Assembly (NCBI GenBank): GCA_013298565.1
Contig: JAAFIC010000004.1
Span: forward strand, 1-64,000
Source: Alphaproteobacteria bacterium
GTDB lineage: Bacteria > Pseudomonadota > Alphaproteobacteria > Elsterales > Elsteraceae
DNA: 64,000 nt
Direction: 5' to 3'
In this document: piece by piece, positions 1 to 10,017 of the stretch
How the letters are laid out: each line of letters begins with the position of its first letter
Position numbering within the stretch: the stretch's first letter is position 1
Notes under the pieces: model-generated
Seen by the model: the letters and a program-made list of their open reading frames with translations, nothing else
What the model was told of the DNA's origin: nothing
Database searches by the model: none
Position numbers and translations under genes: made by a program

Positions 1-172
1 GGCTCTATAAGCCGCATCAGGCGTGTTTGACACGCCAAGCGTGTCGGGTGAGGCGGCGGCCAAGGGCGCGGATGCGCCCGGCGATGCGCTTGGCGCGTCA
101 AACGCACCGGGCGGCGAGGGCTAAAATAAAGCGAGAGCATCGTGCGTCAACTATGACGCACGATGCTCTCGC
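1..172. repeat. Mosaic palindromic repeat, copy 1 (may extend left of the window)
   Basis: This non-coding stretch shares blocks with 42738-42815 and 50356-50484. The shared core is a hairpin at 64-79 (GGGCGC, loop GGAT, GCGCCC) preceded by CGGCCAA or GGCCAA. The shared right part runs from GGCGAGGGCTAAAATAAAG (114-132) into the GTGCGTCA/TGACGCAC palindrome. This copy also has a 17-nt inverted repeat (25-41 against 87-103, 16 of 17 pairing) around the core and a small perfect hairpin at 20-36. It ends in the perfect 19-bp hairpin annotated separately. It resembles REP/BIME-type intergenic elements; the family is not one I recognise by name. Confidence 0.7.
131..172. terminator. Perfect 19-bp stem-loop at the end of repeat copy 1
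   Basis: Arms GCGAGAGCATCGTGCGTCA (131-149) and its exact complement (154-172) are separated by a 4-nt loop. On the minus strand the hairpin is followed by TTTATTTTAG, so it could act as a second, back-up terminator for the amtB transcript. It also forms the right end of the repeat element, so its origin may be the repeat rather than a dedicated terminator. Confidence 0.55.
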
Positions 173-183
173 CTTTGCCAAAC

Positions 184-212
184 AAAAAAAGAGAGCCGCT
201 CGCGCGGCTCTC
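184..212 (-). terminator. Intrinsic terminator of glnK-amtB
   Basis: On the minus strand GAGAGCCGC, loop GCGA and GCGGCTCTC form a 9-bp perfect stem followed directly by seven T and GTTT. It lies 38 nt past the amtB stop codon, which is the classic Rho-independent layout. Confidence 0.9.
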
Positions 213-249
213 TCAGGCGTCTCAACAGGTAGAATTGGCTCAGAGCCTC

Positions 250-1569
250 TTAGTGGATCGATTCGCCGTGCAGGCGCAAATCAAGCCCTTCACGTTCCGC
301 ATCGGGATCGACACGCAGGCCGACGATAAGGTCGATCACCTTCAAGATAAGGAAGGTGACGACGGCGGTGTAAACTACCGTCACGCCAACACCGTAAAGC
401 TGCAACAGCACCTGACCGCCATTGCCATCCAGCAAACCCGCTTTTTCGGGACTGCCGCTAATGGCCGCACTGGCGAACACGCCCGTAAGAATGGCCCCAA
501 TGATACCGCCGACGCCGTGAACGCCAAAGGCATCCAAGCTATCATCGTACCCAAGCGCGTTCTTGAGGCTCGTGGCCGACCAGAAGCAGATGACGCCGGA
601 GACCAGACCGATGATGATAGCGGCACCCGGACCAACAAAACCTGCCGCCGGAGTGATCGCGACAAGGCCGGCAATCGCGCCCGAAATAATCCCGAGAATC
701 GAGGGTTTCCCGCGCATTGCCCATTCGGCAAACATCCACGCCAATGCCGCAGCCGCAGCGGCAATCTGGGTTGCCAGCATGGCCATACCCGCGCCAAAAC
801 CCGCCGTGACGGCAGACCCCGCGTTGAAGCCGAACCAACCCACCCAGAGCAGCGATGCGCCAATCACCGACAGCACGAGGTTGTGCGGCAGGAACATTTC
901 CGTGCCATACCCACGGCGTTTACCCAAGACCAGCGCTGCCACCAAACCGGCAACCCCGGCATTGATATGAACGACAGTGCCGCCCGCAAAATCGAGCACG
1001 CCCGCAGCCCCCAAGAAGCCGCCGCCCCAAACCCATTTGGCGACCGGCACGTAGCATAGCAGCAGCCAGAAGATCGAGAACAGCACCAGGGCCGAGAACT
1101 TCATGCGATCCGCCACCGCGCCGGTAATCAGCGCGACGGTGATGATCGCGAAAGTCATCTGAAACGTGAGAAAGACGGTTTCCGGGATAGTGGCCGCCAA
1201 GGCATTCACGCTTTCCAGCGTAACCCCCGCCAGCATGACATTGGAGAGACCGCCGATGAAAGCGCTGCCATCGGAAAACGCCAAGCTGTAACCAATCACC
1301 ACCCACAGAATAGTGACAATGCAGGTAATGGTGAAAGATTGCATGACCGTGGACAACACGTTCATCTTACGCACCATACCGCCGTAGAACAGGGCCACGC
1401 CGGGAATGGTCATCATCAACACCAACAGGGTTGAAACGAGCATCCAGGCCGTGTCGCCCGAGTTGATTTCCACTTTAGCCGCGTCTTGGGCCAAGGCGGG
1501 CGCGGTGGCAAGGGCGACAGCAGCAAGGGCCGCCAGACCACGGCCAACCTTTTTAACGCTTTTCTGCAT
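250..1569 (-). CDS. amtB: Ammonium transporter AmtB
   Basis: This is an inner-membrane ammonium channel of the Amt/MEP/Rh family, 439 aa. It opens with a signal-like segment ending in APALAQDA, then DTAWMLVSTLLVLMMTIPG and about eleven membrane segments. The conserved pore-region sequence VHINAGVAGLVAALVLGKR and the late DAFGVHGVGGIIGAI motif, which carries the second pore histidine, are both present. The ATG at 1569 is preceded by AAGGAA at good distance. A longer reading to 1629 exists but would start inside the glnK stop region without a ribosome site. It follows glnK in the usual glnK-amtB order, which implies nitrogen-controlled expression and gating by the PII protein. Confidence 0.95.
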   Translation of the reverse strand: MQKSVKKVGRGLAALAAVALATAPALAQDAAKVEINSGDTAWMLVSTLLVLMMTIPGVALFYGGMVRKMNVLSTVMQSFTITCIVTILWVVIGYSLAFSDGSAFIGGLSNVMLAGVTLESVNALAATIPETVFLTFQMTFAIITVALITGAVADRMKFSALVLFSIFWLLLCYVPVAKWVWGGGFLGAAGVLDFAGGTVVHINAGVAGLVAALVLGKRRGYGTEMFLPHNLVLSVIGASLLWVGWFGFNAGSAVTAGFGAGMAMLATQIAAAAAALAWMFAEWAMRGKPSILGIISGAIAGLVAITPAAGFVGPGAAIIIGLVSGVICFWSATSLKNALGYDDSLDAFGVHGVGGIIGAILTGVFASAAISGSPEKAGLLDGNGGQVLLQLYGVGVTVVYTAVVTFLILKVIDLIVGLRVDPDAEREGLDLRLHGESIH

Positions 1570-1628
1570 CGGGAAGGTTCCTTCTTGTCGAACGTCGGGG
1601 AGGGTGAAACCTGACGAGGACGGCGCCA

Positions 1629-1985
<357 letters not shown>

Positions 1986-2019
1986 TCACACCGTTTGGAA
2001 CGGCATCGGTTTCACTACA

Positions 2020-2035
2020 ATCAAAAAGCGTGCCG
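2020..2035 (-). promoter_or_regulatory. Candidate sigma-54 (-24/-12) promoter for glnK-amtB
   Basis: Read on the minus strand, CGGCACG-CTTT-TTGAT lies about 55 nt upstream of the glnK start codon. The invariant GG of the -24 element is present with the correct 10-nt spacing, but the -12 element has GA in place of the usual GC. NtrC/RpoN control of glnK-amtB is established in proteobacteria, which supports this reading, but the match is imperfect and I saw no clear NtrC sites. Confidence 0.4.
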
Positions 2036-2207
2036 CAGTACGAAACCCGAGCAAATCAGCCACAATTTCGCCTCAGCCTGCCGAGGTATGGCTAAAAAAT
2101 AGGCTGTGATTAAAAAATAAGCAGATCGCTATGCCTCAACAGCAAGCTGACCGGTGCCGAGGAGAGGTAACGGCCCGCTGCGTTTATAAAAAATTAACAG
2201 GAAGAGT

Positions 2208-4103
2208 TTAAGGGATATCACCAGGCGCGGGTTCGGTGCGGGCGGTACGGTAGGTCGGCGCCGTGTCCGAAGCTGTGGCAGTTGCCGGAACCGATTGCAG
2301 CAGCGTATCGGCAAACGACACAAACCGCTGCTGATCCTCTTTATCCTTGCCCTCGGCCAACAAATCTTGCACCAGCGCCGGTACGTTCCGCAGCGGATCA
2401 ATATGACGGCCATCGACGACCAACTCGAAGTACAGATGATTACCCGAGGCAATCCCCGTGCGTCCGACCATGCCAATCACTTGCCCTTGGCGCACCGCTT
2501 GACCCGGCTTCAAGCCCTTAGCGAACTGATCGAGATGGGCGTAAACAGTTTCCGTACGATCATCGTGGACGATGCGAATGTACTTACCGTAGCCGCGATG
2601 GAATTTGACCGTTTCCACCATGCCCTCAGCCGCAGCCACAACCGGCGTTCCACGCGGGGCCGACCAATCCACCCCTTTGTGGAATTTACGCGCCCGCAAT
2701 ACCGGATGCTGCCGCCAGCCGAAACCGGAGGTCATGCGATACCCCGGCATTGGGTGAATAAAATCGGGGCCTTGGGCGAGGCGCACCCGCCCTTGCTGGT
2801 CGATGAGATGCGCGGTGCCTTCTTCCGGCACGTAATAATATAGCCGACGGCTTTGGCTGCCGTGGCTGAGTTCAGCCGAGGTCAATACGGGATCGACCGC
2901 GCTATCCGACGAGGCCCGATAGAGCACATCGAAGGTTAGATCGTCTGTTGCGGCCAGCGGCATTTTGCCGTCGGCGGCAAAACTATCAAGCACCTGTTGC
3001 ACGACCGGCAATGGTAGGCCCGCTGCACTCAGCGCCGGCCCCAAATCACCATCAGCCACTTGGCCGGCAACGCGCAGATGGAAGCCGAGCGGCATTTGGT
3101 CTGGCGGGGTATCATTGAAAGTCCGGCGGGGAGCTTCGGGTTTTGTGCTGAAGGAGCCGACCGAAAAGCCTGCAATCGTCGTGACCGGAGGTGCCCGGCT
3201 GTCGTCGGCTAAAGCTGGACTTTCCGGCAAAACCGTCCCAACGGGCGGCGTAACAACGATGGGGGCAACAACAGCGGGAACCACAACAGGAGCCACAAGT
3301 GCAGCGACCGGCGTCTCTTTAACCGGCGGGGCAGCCGTAACAGGGCCAGGGATAGGGGCTGTAACAACCGCCTCAGCAACGGGACTCGGGTCGAACATCG
3401 GCTTTACAGCATCAGCCACGACCACCGACGGGGCATTGTGCCCGCGCAACCAAGTGAAAGATGTTGGCCCATCAAGCGCGAGGGAAACGGAAATCACCTG
3501 CACTCGGCGCGGATCGCAACTATCGACATAGCGGGCCACAATCACCGACCCCCCAGCGATCATACCCCCGGCGCGCTCAGTGAGCGTTCGCACGGAATGA
3601 TCGGCTTCGCTTCGGGTTAGGCCCAACACTTCCAGGCGGCGGTTAAGCCCTTCAAGCGCGGTGACGGGAAGGGTTTGAAAGTCGGCATCGACGAGACTAG
3701 GCACGCACCCTGGAAGCGTCGGCGTGGCGCTGGCAGCCATCAGAACTGGCAATTTTTCAGTCTGAATTTTGGCAACAGGTTTTTGTCCGGCCTGCGCGGG
3801 CGTAATTTTGCCAGGAAGTATTTTATCGGGCGTAACTTTATCGGGCGATGGCTTTGCTGCCACCGGCTTACCGCTCGCGGGCTTTACCGCTACTTTAGAA
3901 GCCGCTGGTTTAATCGTTGTTTTAGAAATCGCTGGTTTTGAGGCAACTCGGTTGGCGTCAACAGGCTTGGCGATACCTTTCGCCGCAACCGTACGCTCGT
4001 CAGCGGGAGCTGCGACAGTTTTAGCATGGGCCTCGGTATGAAGGGCGCAAAACGCCAGAATCAGCGCTGATACAACACTCCTTCGCTGAATCTTTTGCGT
4101 CAT
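2208..4103 (-). CDS. M23-family (LytM/MepM-like) envelope peptidase homologue with altered zinc motif
   Basis: This 631-aa exported protein has a signal peptide ending near AHAKT. A long low-complexity Lys/Pro/Ala/Val segment (about residues 28-120) and a Pro/Val-rich linker (about 240-330) follow. Next come an OapA/LysM-like region and a C-terminal M23 domain (about 460-570). HxxxD (HKGVD) and the YAHL histidine are present. The last motif reads HLYFE where active enzymes have HLHFE, so the final zinc-ligand histidine is replaced by Tyr. It may therefore be a degenerate LytM domain that activates amidases, as EnvC and NlpD do, or an enzyme with weakened metal binding. The ATG at 4103 follows GGGAGGGA. 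No operon partner is visible. Confidence 0.8.
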   Translation of the reverse strand: MTQKIQRRSVVSALILAFCALHTEAHAKTVAAPADERTVAAKGIAKPVDANRVASKPAISKTTIKPAASKVAVKPASGKPVAAKPSPDKVTPDKILPGKITPAQAGQKPVAKIQTEKLPVLMAASATPTLPGCVPSLVDADFQTLPVTALEGLNRRLEVLGLTRSEADHSVRTLTERAGGMIAGGSVIVARYVDSCDPRRVQVISVSLALDGPTSFTWLRGHNAPSVVVADAVKPMFDPSPVAEAVVTAPIPGPVTAAPPVKETPVAALVAPVVVPAVVAPIVVTPPVGTVLPESPALADDSRAPPVTTIAGFSVGSFSTKPEAPRRTFNDTPPDQMPLGFHLRVAGQVADGDLGPALSAAGLPLPVVQQVLDSFAADGKMPLAATDDLTFDVLYRASSDSAVDPVLTSAELSHGSQSRRLYYYVPEEGTAHLIDQQGRVRLAQGPDFIHPMPGYRMTSGFGWRQHPVLRARKFHKGVDWSAPRGTPVVAAAEGMVETVKFHRGYGKYIRIVHDDRTETVYAHLDQFAKGLKPGQAVRQGQVIGMVGRTGIASGNHLYFELVVDGRHIDPLRNVPALVQDLLAEGKDKEDQQRFVSFADTLLQSVPATATASDTAPTYRTARTEPAPGDIP

Positions 4104-4313
4104 GCTTCCCTCCCATGAAACTTCTACTGAGAGTCCCTACAGGAAGAAAATTCAATTGTCTAGGTAATACCTCTTAACGTCCTTCGGTTTGCCCTGAACT
4201 CGCAACAAGGATTATGTGCAAGGCAGAGACTTAAGGTGCCAAAGCAATACTGGTTAACGCACACTCCGATCTAGCCTCTTGATCTTTATCTCTTTGGCTG
4301 TGGTGTTATTTTT

Positions 4314-5954
4314 TTACGCTGCTTGTATTTGCGATAAGAACTGATCAACGTGGTGTCGCATCACCGTAATCTGCGTGTTAATGGATGTCGCAGCCACGAC
4401 AACTTGTTGCGCTGCACTGCCCGTGGATTGAGCTTCGGTCGTGACCGTTTGAGCCTGCTGCGTCAACCCCGCCGCGCCCATCGCCGCTTGCCGCACATTC
4501 TGAACGATCGCCTGAGTCGCTTGGCCTTGTTGCGATACGGCAGCGTTAATGGTCATCGCGCCTTCGTTCATCGAGCGGATGATCGAGCCGATAGTTTCAA
4601 TCGCATCGACCGTATTGCCCGTTGCGGTTTGGATAGCACCAATTTGCGCCTGAATATCTTCCGTTGCCTTGGCCGTTTGTGTGGCGAGGTTTTTTACTTC
4701 GGAAGCCACGACAGCAAAGCCCTTACCCGCATCTCCGGCACGCGCAGCTTCAATGGTCGCATTCAACGCCAAAAGATTGGTTTGGCTGGCAATCGCATTA
4801 ATAAGCTGAACAATTTCGCCAATGCGATGGGCGGCACTCGCAAGGCCACGCACTTGCTCTGTGGTCGCATCGACACTGACCACAGCCTCGCCTGCCATCG
4901 TCACCGAGCGCTGGACCTGATGCGAAATAGCCCGTACCGATTGCTCAAGTTGATCGGCTGCCGTCGCTACCGATTGCACATTCCGCGTCGTGTCATCTGC
5001 GGCTGAGGTCATCGAGCTAATATGGTCAATCGAAGCATCGGCGAGAGTTGCCATTTGCCGCGATTGGCCAATCATTTGTTCTGCCGCCCCTTCAACTGTA
5101 CCGACCAGCCCCGCAACCGACGCCTCGAACTGGCTGCTGAGTTCTTGCAGAGCTTGGCGTTTCGCCATCGCCGCATCGGCTTCCAGCCGCGATTGTTCAG
5201 CCTGAAGGCCATCCATGCGATCTGCGTTGTCCTTGAAGACCTGGACCGACCGAGCCATCGCGCCGATTTCATCCTGACGGCCCTGGCTAGGAATTTCCAT
5301 GTGCCGCCCGCCGTTAGCCAAATCTTGCATCACGCTGGCAATGCGGCGCAACGGTTTCGAGATCATCCAGCCGATCACGCCCACCAAAGCCACCACCAGC
5401 AAGACCATAATAATCATGGCAGCCAGGCTGCTATTCATCGCCGCATCTTGGATCATATGGTTCTGGGCATCAAGGCTCCAGGCAATCGCAATCGCTCCGC
5501 GCAAATCATCGCCGCGCCGGTTGGTAACGGGCGACACGATGATCATGTGATCTTCTGTCACGAGCACCGCGCTTCGCTGTTGTTTCAGCGTCGGCAGTGC
5601 GCTTACGAAAACCTTTTCTATCGGGTAGGGTTTTAGCCGTTTTGTCTCATCGTGATAATCTATGATAGTTTTTCCGTCGAGATCGAAGGCGGCCACGCTC
5701 GCCAAAGTCGAATCTGGGCGTTTAGCCAGCGGCAGATATTCCGCTTCAACCCCCGCGCCATCGCCGCCCGCAATCGCCGTTCGCACGGCAACCGCCAGCA
5801 TCTCTGACTTAATCGTCGCCTCTAAACGCAAGGTTTCGAGTAAGCTGGCCTGCGTTGCGCGAATTTGCAAAGCAATCAGTACTGCAAAACTTAGCAGCAC
5901 GGCAAGGGTTAGCATCACCGCGACTTTGCGGGTTAAGGTCCAAAAAGACGTCAT
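4314..5954 (-). CDS. Methyl-accepting chemotaxis protein with periplasmic sensor
   Basis: This 546-aa receptor has a transmembrane segment at about 11-30, a periplasmic ligand-binding region of about 150 residues, a second membrane segment at about 182-202, a HAMP domain ([17 protein letters not shown]) and a long cytoplasmic signalling coiled coil. The hairpin tip signature [20 protein letters not shown] and [15 protein letters not shown] is intact, so it should couple to CheA/CheW. The C-terminus ends in an Ala-rich stretch and has no CheR-tethering pentapeptide. The sensed ligand cannot be inferred. The ATG is preceded by a GGGGGAG ribosome site. It appears monocistronic. Confidence 0.93.
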   Translation of the reverse strand: MTSFWTLTRKVAVMLTLAVLLSFAVLIALQIRATQASLLETLRLEATIKSEMLAVAVRTAIAGGDGAGVEAEYLPLAKRPDSTLASVAAFDLDGKTIIDYHDETKRLKPYPIEKVFVSALPTLKQQRSAVLVTEDHMIIVSPVTNRRGDDLRGAIAIAWSLDAQNHMIQDAAMNSSLAAMIIMVLLVVALVGVIGWMISKPLRRIASVMQDLANGGRHMEIPSQGRQDEIGAMARSVQVFKDNADRMDGLQAEQSRLEADAAMAKRQALQELSSQFEASVAGLVGTVEGAAEQMIGQSRQMATLADASIDHISSMTSAADDTTRNVQSVATAADQLEQSVRAISHQVQRSVTMAGEAVVSVDATTEQVRGLASAAHRIGEIVQLINAIASQTNLLALNATIEAARAGDAGKGFAVVASEVKNLATQTAKATEDIQAQIGAIQTATGNTVDAIETIGSIIRSMNEGAMTINAAVSQQGQATQAIVQNVRQAAMGAAGLTQQAQTVTTEAQSTGSAAQQVVVAATSINTQITVMRHHVDQFLSQIQAA

Positions 5955-6260
5955 CCCCTATCTCCCCCATACCCATAACCCCAGCAGAATCGATTTCCCC
6001 CACGGTCACCGATACACACTGCCGGAGCAGTACCGCGCTTCTGGCGCGTTAAATGGATTTTACGCACAAACCATGCCGCTCCCGCCTCGATCTTTATCCG
6101 TGCATTTCGGCTTTTACCGACTATTTTAAGCACAAGACTGTCGAGATTTCGGAAGCGGCTCCCTGTAACTTGAAATGTCGATACATTACCTTTTATGGAA
6201 ATGACACTGAAATAATTGACGATCCGTTACAGCCGCAAACAAACGAAAGATCGTAAGCAA
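5955..6260. other. Intergenic region between a chemoreceptor and an extensin-like gene
   Basis: About 300 nt lie between the divergently read genes. The half nearer the lipoprotein gene is AT-rich and should hold both promoters. I see no convincing -35/-10 pair, repeat or small RNA signature. Confidence 0.4.
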
Positions 6261-6941
6261 ATGAGCAAAAATTGGATACGTTTGTTACAAAAATATTCCA
6301 AAATCGGTGGCTTCCTAATCGGCGCGGCCATTGTTGCCAGTTGTGTGCAAAGGCCCCCCGCCGTTCCCCGCGAGCCGCCGACGACCCCACCGCCCAAAGA
6401 GAGTGCGAGTGAAGCCTATCTCGCCTGCCAAGCCAACCTATCAGAAGTTGGTTGGGATTTTGAACCCATCATCAGCTTTACCACACCCGATGGCTGCGGC
6501 GTGGTGGATGGCGTTAAACTGCAACGCTCCACGCTCGTGCTAAGCCGCCCCACGGTTGTTACCTGCGATCTTGCCTATGCTATCGCACGCTTTGAATTTG
6601 AAATTCTACAGCCTCTCGCTGAAGAATTGTTTAAGAAGGAGGTTAAGCGCGTCGATCACGTTGGCTCTTATAACTGCCGGGGTATCCGCAACAACCGCGC
6701 CCGACTGTCCGAACACGCCAAGGGCCGGGCTATCGACCTGATCGGCGTGGAGTTGACCGACGGCACCCGCATTCGCGTCGAAACCGATTGGGCCGATAAA
6801 GGGCCGAAGGGCCAGTTCTTGCGCCGCGCGACGCGCTCGGCGTGCAGCCTGTTCAGTGTGGTGCTCGGCCCGAATGCCGACCGCGACCATCGCGATCACT
6901 TGCACCTGGATGTGGGGCCGCAGCGTTATTGTGGGGCTTGA
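6261..6941 (+). CDS. Extensin-like C-terminal domain lipoprotein
   Basis: This 226-aa protein has an N-terminal lipoprotein signal with lipobox VASC at about residues 25-28, a Pro-rich linker (RPPAVPREPPTTPPP), and a full extensin-like C domain (PF06904 type). SEHAKGRAIDL and HRDHLHLD resemble the zinc-binding motifs of MepA/VanY-type D-Ala metallopeptidases (SxHxxGxAxD and HxH). This suggests a murein-active enzyme anchored in the envelope; activity is an inference. The start at 6261 (MSKNW) gives a compact signal peptide, and an in-frame upstream ATG at 6216 would place charged residues ahead of it. The 3' end overlaps the convergent MFS gene by 16 nt. Confidence 0.82.
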   Translation: MSKNWIRLLQKYSKIGGFLIGAAIVASCVQRPPAVPREPPTTPPPKESASEAYLACQANLSEVGWDFEPIISFTTPDGCGVVDGVKLQRSTLVLSRPTVVTCDLAYAIARFEFEILQPLAEELFKKEVKRVDHVGSYNCRGIRNNRARLSEHAKGRAIDLIGVELTDGTRIRVETDWADKGPKGQFLRRATRSACSLFSVVLGPNADRDHRDHLHLDVGPQRYCGA

Positions 6942-8086
6942 CCCGCCCGGCCCCGCAATCCGACGGCAAAAACGACACCCAGCGCCGAGAACAGCACCAT
7001 CGCATAATATCCGGCACCGCCAAACGCAGCATACAGTGGCCCAACAATCGTATAGGCCAACCCCGCCCCAATACCCAGCGGCAAGGCGGCATACAGCCCT
7101 TGCGCGCGGGCGGAAAGCCCCGGCGGGGTGCATTCGCTGAGGAGTTGCATAGCCCCCAAATGCGCTGCACCGAAGGTGAGGCCGTGTAATACCTGAACGA
7201 TAACCAGCACAGTGAAATCGCTGGTCGTGCCTAGCACCGCCCATCGAAAGGCACCCGCCAGCCCTGCGACCACGAGTAGTGCCACGGGACGCCGCAGTAT
7301 TCCGAAGCGCGGTACAATTGCGAACAAAATAATCTCAAACACCACGCCCTCGGCCCACAACCACCCGATTTGGTTTTTGCTCAGGCCCATCTGCTGCCAG
7401 TGTAGAGACGAAAAAGCGTAATAGAAGAGATGCGAATTTTGAAGCAACGCCGCCGTGAGATACAGGCGGCGCAGTGATCTTATCCGCAAAAGAACGGCAA
7501 AGCCTGTCACCATATCGCGCAAACTGGGGGCCGTGTTCCGGGCTGCCATCGGCGGATCAATCAAGCCTCGGCTGGCAATAAGCCCGAGCGAGACCAGACC
7601 TGCGGTGATGACGATAATCGGTGCAGGCCCGGTCTGCTCTAAAACCTGCCCCATTACCAGTGCCAGGACGAGAAACGAGGCTGACCCCCACAGCCGCACG
7701 CGACTATAGCTCAACCCCTCAGTCCGCGCTGCCGCCAAGGCTACCGCATCCGTCACGGTCACGACTGCCGACTGCAAGGCCGTCGCCAGCGCCGACAGCA
7801 GCAAGATCATCCAAAAGGAATAGGCGTTGGCGAGCAAGATCATCACCATAATCACGACCAGCAACGTCAAACTAATCAGGTCGCGTTTGCGGGTGATTTG
7901 ATCGGCAACTTGCCCCGCCATCAGTGTACACAGCACTTTCGCCGCCATGCCGACGGCAAACACTGACCCGATTTCGGACGGGGTGAGGCCACGATAATCG
8001 AACCAGACCGACAGAAACGGCGTCACCACGCCGAACGCACTATAGAAGGCGGCGAAGAACAGGCTGAAACGAAGATAGGTACTCAT
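6926..8086 (-). CDS. MFS transporter of the HcaT/nucleoside:H+ symporter-like type
   Basis: This is a 386-aa, twelve-helix major facilitator. The N-terminus (YLRFSLFFAAFYSAFGVVTP then FLSVWFDYRGLTPSEIG) is typical of the MFS_1-like/HcaT group, members of which import phenylpropionate or nucleosides. The first cytoplasmic loop (MAGQVADQITRKRD) fits the MFS signature loosely. The substrate is unknown. An upstream TTG/ATG extension to 8137 adds 17 polar residues unlike the family, so the start at 8086 is preferred. It is transcribed away from rdgB, with both promoters presumably in the 120-nt gap. Confidence 0.85.
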   Translation of the reverse strand: MSTYLRFSLFFAAFYSAFGVVTPFLSVWFDYRGLTPSEIGSVFAVGMAAKVLCTLMAGQVADQITRKRDLISLTLLVVIMVMILLANAYSFWMILLLSALATALQSAVVTVTDAVALAAARTEGLSYSRVRLWGSASFLVLALVMGQVLEQTGPAPIIVITAGLVSLGLIASRGLIDPPMAARNTAPSLRDMVTGFAVLLRIRSLRRLYLTAALLQNSHLFYYAFSSLHWQQMGLSKNQIGWLWAEGVVFEIILFAIVPRFGILRRPVALLVVAGLAGAFRWAVLGTTSDFTVLVIVQVLHGLTFGAAHLGAMQLLSECTPPGLSARAQGLYAALPLGIGAGLAYTIVGPLYAAFGGAGYYAMVLFSALGVVFAVGLRGRAGQAPQ

Positions 8087-8207
8087 ACAATATTCTTGCC
8101 CGCTCCCCGCAGCCACGTCGAGATGCCTCAGCGGCATGGGTCGTATGCCTATGCCCCCCTACCAGAAGCTGATATAGGTCCACTGCCTTTTGCGTGGAGA
8201 CCCTAAA

Positions 8208-8804
8208 ATGGCCCTTTGGACCCCCGGCGACACCCTGGTTCTTGCGACCCATAACCTCGGCAAACTCCGCGAAATCGAAGAACTGCTACGCCCGTTCGCC
8301 GTGCCCGTTGTCGCCGCTGGCGCGCTGGGGCTGCCCGAACCGGAGGAGACCGGCCTAACCTTCATCGCCAATGCCGAACTTAAAGCCCGTGCCGCCGCTG
8401 TAGGCTCGGGCAAACCCGCGCTGGCCGATGATAGTGGCCTCGCGGTATCGGGACTCGGCGGCAACCCTGGCATTTATTCCGCGCGCTGGGCCGGGCCGGG
8501 CAAGGATTTCGGCGTGGCGATGGACCGGGTTCGCACTGAGTTGGGCGATACTCCAGACCGTAAGGCGGCCTTCCACTGCGCGCTCTCGCTAGCGTGGCCG
8601 ACCGGGCAGATCATAACCTTTGAAGGCATCGTCCGGGGTACGCTCACCTTCCCGGCACGAGGAAGCAAGGGTTTCGGCTATGATCCGATTTTCATTCCCG
8701 AAGGCCATAGCCAGACCTTCGGGGAAATGGACCCCATCGCCAAACACGCCATGAGCCACCGCGCGCGTGCCTTCGAGCCATTGGTGAAAGCCGTTTTTGC
8801 GTGA
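8208..8804 (+). CDS. rdgB: Non-canonical purine NTP pyrophosphatase (RdgB/HAM1)
   Basis: This 198-aa enzyme hydrolyses dITP, ITP and XTP to monophosphates, cleaning the nucleotide pool. The signature motifs [16 protein letters not shown] near the N-terminus, [24 protein letters not shown] in the middle and [13 protein letters not shown] near the C-terminus are all present. The ATG at 8208 is preceded by GGAG at 8 nt; an in-frame ATG at 8190 has no such site. The stop overlaps the start of hemW by 4 nt, the usual rdgB-hemW arrangement in alphaproteobacteria. Confidence 0.95.
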   Translation: MALWTPGDTLVLATHNLGKLREIEELLRPFAVPVVAAGALGLPEPEETGLTFIANAELKARAAAVGSGKPALADDSGLAVSGLGGNPGIYSARWAGPGKDFGVAMDRVRTELGDTPDRKAAFHCALSLAWPTGQIITFEGIVRGTLTFPARGSKGFGYDPIFIPEGHSQTFGEMDPIAKHAMSHRARAFEPLVKAVFA

Positions 8805-10012
8805 GCCTGCCGCCCGATCCGCGCGGTTTTGGCGTTTATGTCCATTGGCCTTTCTGCCGCTCCAAATGCCCCTATTGCGATTTTAATAGCCACGTGCGGG
8901 AGAAAATTGAGGCAGAGGCGTGGGAACATGGCCTCGTCGTCAGCCTCGTCCGGCAAAAGGCCCGGTTTGAAGCGCAAGGCTTGGGCGCGCGCCGGGTTTC
9001 CTCGATCTTTTTTGGTGGCGGCACACCGTCGCTCATGCCGCCGCGCCTTGTCGGCACCATCATCGACACGATTGCCAGGCTTTGGCCGCTCGAAACTGAT
9101 GCCGAAATTACCCTAGAAGCCAATCCAACCTCTGCCGAAGCCGAAAATTTCGCGGGTTATGCCGCCGCAGGCGTCAATCGCCTCTCTATCGGCGTGCAGG
9201 CTTTGGAGGTCAATGCGCTCGGTTTTTTGGGCCGCACTCATGACCCCGACGAAGCTAGGCGGGCGATTGCCCTGGCAACGCAGCATTTTCCGCGCTTCAG
9301 CTTCGATCTCATTTACGCCCGCCCCGGCCAGTCGGTGGCAGCGTGGGAGCGCGAGTTAAGGCAGGCGCTGGATTTGGCCGTGGGGCATTTGTCGCTCTAT
9401 CAACTCACGATCGAACCCGGCACGGCCTTTTATGGCGCGCACGCACGCGGCGATTTCGCCCTGCCCGATGATGCCCTCGCGGGGGATCTCTACGAGGCGA
9501 CGCAAGCGCTGCTAACAACCGCCGGGCTGCCCGCTTACGAAATTTCCAATCACGCTAAACCAGGGCAAGAAAGCCGCCATAATCTTTTATACTGGCGCTA
9601 TGGCGACTACCTCGGCGTCGGCCCCGGCGCGCATGGTCGGTTAACATTGGAAGACGGCACGCCGTTGGGCCGCAAACTGGCGACCCGCGCGCAAAAAGCC
9701 CCGGAAACTTGGTTGGCCTCCTTGGACGCGGACAACGACGGCCTTACCGAAGTCGATGCTGTCGCTGTGCCGGATCGGCTCACCGAGCTTACCATGATGG
9801 GCCTGCGCCTTGCCGAAGGCGTGCCCCTCGCTCGCTACCTGCGCGAAACCGGGGTGCGCCCAGACGCGAGCTTGGATGCTACCGGGCTATCCCGCATGAT
9901 CGACGGCGGCTTCCTGACCCAAACCGACACCCACCTGACCGCGACCGACGCGGGACGGCAGCGGCTAAACGCGCTGCTGACGCAGATTCTTCCTGAGGAT
10001 GCCCCCCGGTGA
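8801..10012 (+). CDS. hemW: Radical SAM protein HemW (heme chaperone, CPO-like)
   Basis: This 403-aa protein begins with GTG overlapping the rdgB stop (GTGA), so the two are translationally coupled. The radical-SAM cluster motif is [51 protein letters not shown] and the HemN C-terminal domain follow. It belongs to the family once annotated as oxygen-independent coproporphyrinogen oxidase, whose HemW branch binds and transfers heme. The extra N-terminal cysteine context typical of true HemN is absent, which favours HemW. Confidence 0.93.
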   Translation: MSLPPDPRGFGVYVHWPFCRSKCPYCDFNSHVREKIEAEAWEHGLVVSLVRQKARFEAQGLGARRVSSIFFGGGTPSLMPPRLVGTIIDTIARLWPLETDAEITLEANPTSAEAENFAGYAAAGVNRLSIGVQALEVNALGFLGRTHDPDEARRAIALATQHFPRFSFDLIYARPGQSVAAWERELRQALDLAVGHLSLYQLTIEPGTAFYGAHARGDFALPDDALAGDLYEATQALLTTAGLPAYEISNHAKPGQESRHNLLYWRYGDYLGVGPGAHGRLTLEDGTPLGRKLATRAQKAPETWLASLDADNDGLTEVDAVAVPDRLTELTMMGLRLAEGVPLARYLRETGVRPDASLDATGLSRMIDGGFLTQTDTHLTATDAGRQRLNALLTQILPEDAPR

Positions 10013-10017
10013 GCCGA

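Noticed and set aside
163-1059. 298-codon plus-strand frame opposite amtB
   Set aside because: The complementary amtB product is unmistakable, and this frame reads through the amtB terminator; it is a GC-codon shadow.
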